Positions 49,432 through 50,505 of a DNA stretch of 50,505 nucleotides are shown in pieces; within the stretch, counting starts at the first letter, position 1, and every line of letters starts with the position of its first letter. The position numbers and the translations under genes are program-made. This DNA comes from a virus: positions 1 to 50,505 of the IMG/VR virus record IMGVR_UViG_3300021957_000056; one strand, 5' to 3'. The notes below the pieces were generated by a model, which was not told where the DNA came from, did not search any database, and saw nothing but the letters and a program-made list of their open reading frames with translations.

Positions 49432-50505
49432 TTATTTTCCTAAATCTTTGATGTTATCTTCATTAAGAAGATCCGCCTCAGTTTTAGTTTCTTTTTTAAA
49501 TACAATATTCTTTAATGCTTCTTTGTTTTTATGGTAGACAGCTTGAGTTGTAATGTTTTCCATTACGTTTTCATTGTCGGATGGATATCCTCCTTGCATA
49601 CCATGGACCCCTAGAGGATCACGTCCTCCTAATGCATCGTTTGTGCCGTATATGGAAGCTTTCTCTCTTGGTCTGCCTCCTTCTGGTCCTGGTTGTCCCC
49701 ATTCTTGGTCTTTTTCAGGTTCTACTTCAGAATATCCTGTCGGTAATTCATCTGGTCCTCCTCCTTTTGGAGTATTAGTTGACCTTCTACCGTACATAGA
49801 AGCTAGATCATGAGGGGTACCGTATGTTACTCCAGACTTAGCTGGATCGTTACCTTCTGCTTCTATTTGTGCTATTCTAAAGAGTCTCTTACTGTCTTCT
49901 TTTACGAGCTCTCTCATTTCCATATAAGCATCTTCTGATAAATCAAATATGTTTTCGTAAATATAATCAGTAGAGAATAATTTAGTATCTTTCATTTGAT
50001 TAGCTAAATCTACCTTCTCTTTTAGAAGAGCTACTTTCTCTTGTTCAAAGATTATAGAAGGAGTAGTTAACTTAAGTTCGAAGTTAGTTAAACTTTCTCC
50101 TGTAAATCCTTGCGTGTATAAATGTACTAGAGCTATTTTGGTTAACTCTGATTCCATTATCTTTTGAATACGTTCTACTGTTCTTGCAAATCTTATATCT
50201 TCTGCCGCTAAAGTAGCTTTACCTTGTAGATCTCCTTCAAATCCAAAATATGCTTTTGGTATTTTAAGAGCTGCAAACATCTTAGCTTGTAAGTACTCTA
50301 CATCTTTTGTTCCATCGTATTCTAATCCTTTTGTAGTTTCAATTCTAGTAGAAGTATCTCCTCCTCTTACAGGCATGTAGAAGTCCTCCATCATATTCTG
50401 CATATTGAAACGTAAATTATACTGTCCATCTTCTCCTATATAAGGAGTCTTTTTCATACCATTAATAGTCTTTTGCATAAACTGCTCTACTTCTGCAGGT
50501 GGAAC
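49432..50505 (-). CDS. 20: portal protein (C-terminal part, cut by window edge)
   Basis: The frame is open through the right edge (in-frame codons GTT CCA CCT GCA continue past 50478), so 357 residues of the C-terminal part are seen; T4 gp20 has 524. It forms the dodecameric DNA gate of the head. 'QFMQKTINGMKKTPYIGEDG', 'NLRFNMQNMMEDFYMPVRGG', 'YLQAKMFAALKIPKAYFGFE' and 'GKATLAAEDIRFARTVERIQ' are the T4-type clip/stem region. The last 120 residues are Gly/Pro-rich ('PKGGGPDELPTGYSEV', 'GQPGPEGGRPREKASIYGTN'), an extension specific to marine relatives. The downstream head gene begins 29 nt after it ends. Confidence 0.95.
   Translation of the reverse strand, partial: VPPAEVEQFMQKTINGMKKTPYIGEDGQYNLRFNMQNMMEDFYMPVRGGDTSTRIETTKGLEYDGTKDVEYLQAKMFAALKIPKAYFGFEGDLQGKATLAAEDIRFARTVERIQKIMESELTKIALVHLYTQGFTGESLTNFELKLTTPSIIFEQEKVALLKEKVDLANQMKDTKLFSTDYIYENIFDLSEDAYMEMRELVKEDSKRLFRIAQIEAEGNDPAKSGVTYGTPHDLASMYGRRSTNTPKGGGPDELPTGYSEVEPEKDQEWGQPGPEGGRPREKASIYGTNDALGGRDPLGVHGMQGGYPSDNENVMENITTQAVYHKNKEALKNIVFKKETKTEADLLNEDNIKDLGK

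Noticed and set aside
1-50505. tRNA genes, integrase, transposase or attachment sites
   Set aside because: All gene gaps are short and none contains a cloverleaf or direct-repeat pair, and no such proteins are encoded.

Overview
The window is a piece of a T4-like (Myoviridae-type) bacteriophage genome. It carries the head, neck, tail-fibre, tail and baseplate genes, and every gene I accept lies on the minus strand, so the window reads biologically from right (50505) to left (1). It is AT-rich. Most starts have no Shine-Dalgarno sequence but sit behind an A/T-rich leader, which points to a host in the Bacteroidota (a marine flavobacterium is my inference). Fibre modules of this type (TGS-rich segments, a 'WKK' N-terminus, glycine-rich 'EYLV(V/I)AGG' domains, 'GFxPDLVxIK' repeats) are familiar to me from uncultured marine phages.

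Layout in transcription order. (1) Head, 50505-43166: portal gp20 (cut by the window edge), three head-module proteins of unknown role (one with an EF-hand loop), prohead protease gp21, scaffold gp22, major capsid gp23, then a strong terminator. (2) Neck, 43085-39610: a gp13-like neck protein and a run of small overlapping connector/terminator genes, the largest perhaps gp15-like. (3) Fibre/adhesin region, 39602-19580: about ten long repetitive proteins, including a 1322-residue protein with cadherin/Ig-like repeats, an 1171-residue self-duplicated fibre, two glycine-rich adhesins, and a fibre ending in an S74 intramolecular chaperone. (4) An 11.5 kb modification cassette, 19562-7988: two GT-A-like glycosyltransferases, a methyltransferase, a 58-residue peptide, two GT7 glycosyltransferases each interrupted by a LamG-like lectin module, four radical-SAM proteins with an N-terminal twitch-type cysteine set, and a GT-like protein. 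Nearly all of these genes overlap or touch. (5) Tail, 7874-1: sheath gp18, tube gp19, a gp26-like chaperone apparently extended by a +1/-2 frameshift, tape measure, a 59-residue protein, a gp48/54-like tube initiator, a gp53-like LysM protein and one more partial gene.

A motif reading TATTTAT(A/T) on the coding strand sits in almost every real intergenic gap. With three clear terminators it divides the window into about thirteen likely transcription units. The radical-SAM/GT cassette has no copy of its own and would be read from the unit that starts at the S74 fibre gene, which suggests late expression together with the fibres. The most plausible overall story is that the cassette decorates virion proteins, probably the fibres, with sugars and/or radical-SAM-installed modifications; this is inference. 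No stretch longer than about 130 bases lacks a gene, and I saw no tRNA, CRISPR array, integrase, transposase or attachment site.
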